Below are positions 59,780 through 64,000 of a stretch of 64,000 nucleotides of DNA, piece after piece. How positions within the stretch are numbered: the first letter of the stretch is position 1; each line of letters opens with the position of its first letter. The notes under the pieces were generated by a model that was not told the origin of the DNA, made no database searches, and saw only the letters and a list, made by a program, of their open reading frames with translations. The DNA is from Sinonovacula constricta (Eukaryota; Mollusca; Bivalvia; Cardiida; Solecurtidae), in assembly GCA_007844125.1 (NCBI GenBank), contig CM017563.1, forward strand, positions 848,501 to 912,500, in the 5' to 3' direction. The translations under genes were made by a program, and so were the position numbers.

Positions 59780-59836
59780 ATGAGTAAGATAGTGTTACAT
59801 ATATTAGATATAGTGAAACTGTTGGATATCACCTTA
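59780..59836 (-). mobile_element. Left end of a TTAA-type MITE, minus strand
   Basis: Read on the minus strand, TTAAGGTGATATCCAACAG then TATATCTAATATATGTAACA and CTATCTTACTC matches the left end at 20164 closely. The rest of the copy to the left was not recognised. Confidence 0.55.
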
Positions 59837-59968
59837 AAACAAAAGAAGAAAGTTATGGAAAGCTGACAGAGTGCTGTTGTTTTTAATTATATTTCTCCTT
59901 TAAATTTCATTGGTTAAAGATGTGGGGTGGAGAACAATCCACCCATTTATTACATATCTGTTGAGATA

Positions 59969-60001
59969 AACAACACACACACACACACACATACACACAC
60001 T
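59969..60001 (+). repeat. (CA)n microsatellite
   Basis: A short (CA)n run with one ATA interruption directly before the minisatellite; the HTHTHT frame is an artefact. Confidence 0.9.
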
Positions 60002-60039
60002 CATGCACCAATTAACTCGGTCACAAAATACCAATCCCC

Positions 60040-60890
60040 ATGTATTGACCCATACAACACTGATACAGCCATCTATTCACTTATAAACTACTCCCATCAA
60101 TTCATACAATACCCAACTATCCATTCACCAAAACAATACATCCCAACTCAACAAACCACCCATTAAATACTTCCTCAGTATTATATACCTCGTCATTTAC
60201 CCTTTTATAAAGTATCCGCACGTCAATCCACCAATACAATACCCAGCCACCCATACAATACCTACCCTATCAAACAATATTTAACCTTCCATACAATACC
60301 TACCCACCTAAACTACCTACCTATACAATTCCTACACACGCATACAGTACCTGTCTTCATATACATTACCTACCCACACATGCAGTAGTTAACCATACAA
60401 TACCTACCCATCTATACAATATCTGCACCCCTATAAAATACCTTAACATACAAAACTTACCCACCCATACAATTACTGCCCTTCGATACAATACCTACTT
60501 TTTCATAAATACTTACACAACTATACAATTCCTACCCATCCATGCAATACCTGCCTTTACACGCATTACCTACCCACCCACACAATACCTTCCTACCCAT
60601 ACAATAGCTGCGCTTCTATACAATACATACCCACCCACACAATACCTACCTACCCGTACAATAGCTGCGCTTCTATATAATACCTACCCACCCATACAAT
60701 ACCTACCTACCCATACAATAGCTGCGCTTCTATACAATACCTACCCACCCAAACAATTCCTTTCCACCCATACATTACTTGCCTTCACATACAACAGCTA
60801 CCCACCCATATAATACATGCACTCCCATAAATACACACCCTTCCATACAAACCTACCCACCTATACAAATCTTAAACACTGTTTAGTGCT
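60040..60890. repeat. 20-bp minisatellite, second locus
   Basis: Degenerate copies of CCATACAATACCTACCCACC type, the same satellite as at 1-1435. A local three-copy block (CATACAATAGCTGCGCTTCT) sits at 60598-60740. At its right edge a 144-bp segment (TTCCATACAAACCTACCC through TTTCTAGCAGGCAAACA) is tandemly duplicated (60829-60963 and 60963-61105), carrying the junction with the 147-bp repeat. Confidence 0.9.
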
Positions 60891-61605
60891 CTAAAATTTG
60901 ACGTGGTTTTTAACCCCATGTGATCCAGATAAGTTCATCCTTGATTTCTAGCAGGCAAACATGCACTCCCATAAATACACACCCTTCCATACAAACCTAC
61001 CCACCTATACAAATCTTAAACACTGTTTAGTGCTCTAAAATTTGACGTGGTTTTTTAACACATGTGATCCAGAAAAGTTCATCGTTGATTTCTAGCAGGC
61101 AAACATTATGGACGATTGGAAGATAAATTTGGCCTCTGGTCTGACCATAAGTGTTTTTCTCCTCTTATCTGACTTAGTGACCTACATTCTATCCCCATGC
61201 CATCCAGTTACGAAGTCATATATGATTGTTTGCAGACGAACCCTCTGAATAAGGTTGGTGAAGATTGTGCCATAAATGTGGCATCTAGCATGTTCACAAG
61301 GTTTTTCTAAAATTTGACATAGTGACCTACTTTTTGACCCCATGCGACCCAGTAAGAAAAGTCATCCACGATTTCTTGCAAACATTATGATCAATTTCGG
61401 TGAAGATGGGCCCGTAAATGCGTCCCCTGTGTTCATAAGTCTGTTTGTTTTGACTTTTTTTTTAAACTTGACCTACTGTTTGATCCCACATAACTTTTGT
61501 TATTGCATCATCATCAAAAACAAACCTAGCACTTCTACAACTAAATAATATAAGTCATATGACCAGACTATATCGACCACCACCATAGCTATGCATCTAA
61601 CCTAC

Positions 61606-61686
61606 CTTGTTTGTCCAGTGCTGGTATATTAACTTCCTGTTCGCTCTTCTTCTTTTTGATGCTGGCGGACTCGGATTCACTGGAAC
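61606..61686 (-). CDS. 81-bp linker exon (copy 2) of the HEPN-NACHT-LRR gene
   Basis: Acceptor TTATTGCCCTCCAG and donor GACAAACAAG|GTAGGT bound an 81-bp phase 1-1 exon reading SSESESASIKKKKSEQEVNI then P-A-L-D-K-Q. It differs from copy 1 at three residues (D to E, D to A, and a codon-level change elsewhere), with splice sites intact in both. Because each copy is phase 1-1, a transcript may include one or both without changing frame. It arose with the segmental duplication 57380-59540/60885-64000. The upstream HEPN exon is expected further right. Confidence 0.68.
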
Positions 61687-62699
61687 CTGGAGGGCAATAA
61701 ATAAGTTACAAGGCAATTATCAGTAGTATATCAATTACATTCAAAATATCTGTAACAGATCTGTTAGTATTCGCTATGGTATGAAATATGTAGGAGCTTT
61801 TGCTGTTAAATTGTCATAAAATCCTAAAGATATTCAAACCTGCAACCTTCAACCGAATCAATGACATGCCTGATATGATTTTCAACTAAATTTCCGTGTA
61901 CAACTTAGACCAGGTGTATTGCATTCCGGCCATTAGTTTGTGTTGAATTATGGGATTTGTTCACCTATTGCTGCTGATAATGGGTAAACGTTGCTGTAAA
62001 AACTGTTAAAATTTGTGCGTGAAACCTTAATTGCGTAAATTGCTTTACAGTACGATATTTGTGTCACTGATGGTTTTAAATTTAAGATAAATTTCTGGCT
62101 ATTTTGACAGTAGTGTCAGTAGACATTAAGTTTAACCTATTGATTAAAGATTGATCGCTTTCCATCTCTTTTGTGTTTGTTTTAAAACGTCTGTCAATAT
62201 CAACCACCAATCACTGGATGGATATTGTTAAATGATCATTTTCGATTGAGGTTTTGATTGTTTCGCTGGTTGAGTATAAAAGGCATAAGGAACAATTGAG
62301 GAGGAGCATAGACCTTTGCCCGTTATAAATTTGGAAGCGAGTAAAGAACTTACAATCTGAGCTTTGTGAGCGTAGTTTCATTTGTAACCCATTTTATAAA
62401 TGTAGTTTATTCAGGGAATGATTTAACTGCAAGTGTTTGTATTTAAAATATTACAATTAACTCTTTTATTATTTTTAGATCAAAGAAAACTATCAAAGGG
62501 ATTACATTCATAGACTCAAGTCAGAGTTATTACCATCATACAATATAATGAACAATTGCCGGCAAGTCAGTTTGAACACTGATTGCTGAAACAATTCTTC
62601 TTATGCAAACCAAGCAGTTAGAGCAATTTAAATCACAGTATACATCGTAAAATAAATCGATCTAAATGGTCATTCTTCATAAATCTAAAAATACGTATG

Positions 62700-62991
62700 A
62701 TAGGAATGTTTGATAAAAGTATATATGGGTGTACGAGCGGATTGCCCGGGTTATGATATAATGTTACATCAAGTAAGTGGTTATGTTGTTCTCTTAGTTT
62801 AAAAAAAGATATATGTGAAGCGTTGCTCAGATCGGAAATACATTTTTACAATGACCACTGGGGATGTGTGGTTCACTGTTCATACAGATATAGGGTATCA
62901 ATAAACTGCATTTTGCAGGACCTTTTTAGGTAATAATGACTTACTTGGTTATTGAGGAAAAGGTTTTGGACCAAACTATCGGATATCACCT
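62700..62991 (+). mobile_element. 3' half of a TTAA-type MITE inside duplication copy 2
   Basis: AAGTAAGTGGTTATGTTGTT, CATACAGATATAGGGTATCA, AGGTAATAATGACTTACTTG and GGACCAAACTATCGGATATC, ACCTTAA align with 45170-45390. Its last 60 bases have a counterpart in copy 1 (58575-58640), but the rest does not, which suggests a deletion in copy 1. Confidence 0.6.
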
Positions 62992-63034
62992 TAACGTATT
63001 AACAATAAGAATATATGACAAAGTCCTATGAGCA

Positions 63035-63349
63035 TTGCAACATATACCAAACTCCGAAAAGGCACAGAACAAAGGTATTTCACATGCGAGCCAAGCGAAA
63101 AGTAAGAACAAATTTGTGATGAGTCATTTAACGGACAGAGCATGCCCGACAGTTACCACCTTGGAACGGTCAGTCGGCAAAATGGACCGACTGGGGTGCT
63201 TAAACCGGTTTTACAGAGCTCTAACCTCGCACTTCCTGACGAGTTTCGACCTTTTCTTATTTACCTATTCTCAAATGCAAGCAATGAAAAGAAAAACGAT
63301 CTTTTTTAATACAAAACGTCCAAGCGCTGATATTTTCTATAAGTTATGA
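63035..63349 (+). other. 104-codon frame, probably not a gene
   Basis: An ATG-initiated frame (MQHIPNSEKAQNKGISHASQ onward) with mixed composition, lying inside duplication copy 2 just after the MITE end. It has no domain and no counterpart frame in copy 1 that I can see. It might be part of an element body. Confidence 0.2.
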
Positions 63350-64000
63350 CGAAAGTAGTGACGTCATTGAAAAATAATGTCCACATAGTGTTTAGAAAAT
63401 AATATGGTATTTCGATTTGAAAAACTACACAAAATGGTTGACTATAAATAAAAATAACTTTATGAAGCATGAACAAACATGACCAGAGACGAATAAATTA
63501 TTGTAGCATCCTGTTCATGTGAAGATGGAATTGAAGAACCAAAGTCCAATGTCCATCAAAGCAAATACACGTTACAATCCTTATAGGATGAATTAAATGA
63601 CAACATAGACAACATAAATTATAAAATATACAAAATATTTACTCAACCAACTTGAGAGTACGTATACTGTTTTTACTTGCTAACATCAACTCTGTGAAGC
63701 AAAATAAAACAAGAAAGAATTTCTAGAAGATTTGTAAAGCGATCACTAAAAATAACGGTGATATAGCGATAAATTATTATTTTTTTTTCTAAATGACTAC
63801 ATGAACTACATTCTGATCAAAATTGGTTAACAGATGCTGATAGATGAGGCCTCCGGTGTGTTCCCAATGTTTTTTTTTAAAGATTTGACCTATTACCCTC
63901 TTTTTTGACCCCACGGTTTTAACCAGTATTAACTATGGGCCATGTCAATACTCACATAGCTAGCTTTTATGCCAACCCTGCTATTTTTAAACTAAGTAAA

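Larger units (their letters stand above)
60885..64000. repeat. Segmental duplication, copy 2 (pairs with 57380-59540)
   Basis: Contains the second linker exon, the same intronic sequence, the GACTTACTTGGTTATTGAGG segment (62937) matching 58591, AACTTGAGAGTACGTA (63649) matching 58670, and CCAACCCTGCTATTTT (63972) matching 59527. It may continue past the window edge. Confidence 0.85.

Overview
The window looks like nuclear DNA of a bivalve mollusc, probably a heterodont clam or mussel relative. That is an inference from AT-rich, intron-rich, repeat-dominated sequence, from dispersed tandem repeats of about 147 and 168 bp of a kind I associate with bivalve genomes, from several tRNA-derived SINEs, and from a HEPN/NACHT/LRR gene family. 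There is no prokaryotic-style gene organisation. Most open frames are accidental.

The genes that matter lie on the minus strand and appear to be two neighbouring members of one NLR-like family. The left member shows only its first coding exon (1442-2114): a DZIP3-type HEPN domain plus a coiled coil. It then continues off the left edge. The right member is represented by two near-duplicate 81-bp linker exons (61606-61686 and 57969-58049) and one large exon (48774-52804) encoding a NACHT ATPase and 79-residue leucine-rich repeats. Its HEPN exon is not in the window and probably lies beyond 64000. All visible junctions are phase 1, so HEPN, linker and NACHT-LRR exons would splice in frame. A 20-bp minisatellite sits just 3' of the HEPN exon of the left gene (1-1435) and also between the linker exons of the right gene (about 60040-60890). 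The LRR array has 17 units with a three-unit (711 bp) higher-order period. It is broken after unit 8 by a 2-nt slip in an AT run plus an independent TAC-to-TAA change. A degraded hAT transposase lies in the intron before the NACHT exon.

On the plus strand, exons near 29.7, 33.45 and 33.97 kb form the 3' end of an unrecognised gene. A FLYWCH zinc-finger exon at 23.7-24.0 kb (minus) is well bounded by splice sites but carries two in-frame TGA codons. Other coding relics are a LINE reverse transcriptase (14.05-15.6 kb, plus) and a LINE ORF1 gag-like fragment (24.1-24.7 kb, minus).

The rest is repeats. These are Helitron/Helentron-like elements with internal tandem arrays (2.7-3.7, 4.8-8.5, 16.6-17.3, 38.3 and 57-64 kb), an 81-bp array (25.45-27.3 kb), a 34-bp array of 4.7 kb containing a nearly perfect 1740-bp duplication (38.76-43.43 kb), a MITE family with TTAA target duplications (complete copy 44893-45386), SINEs, foldbacks and long (AT)n, (GT)n and poly-T tracts. 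A segmental duplication (57.4-59.5 kb versus 60.9-64.0 kb) created the second linker exon.
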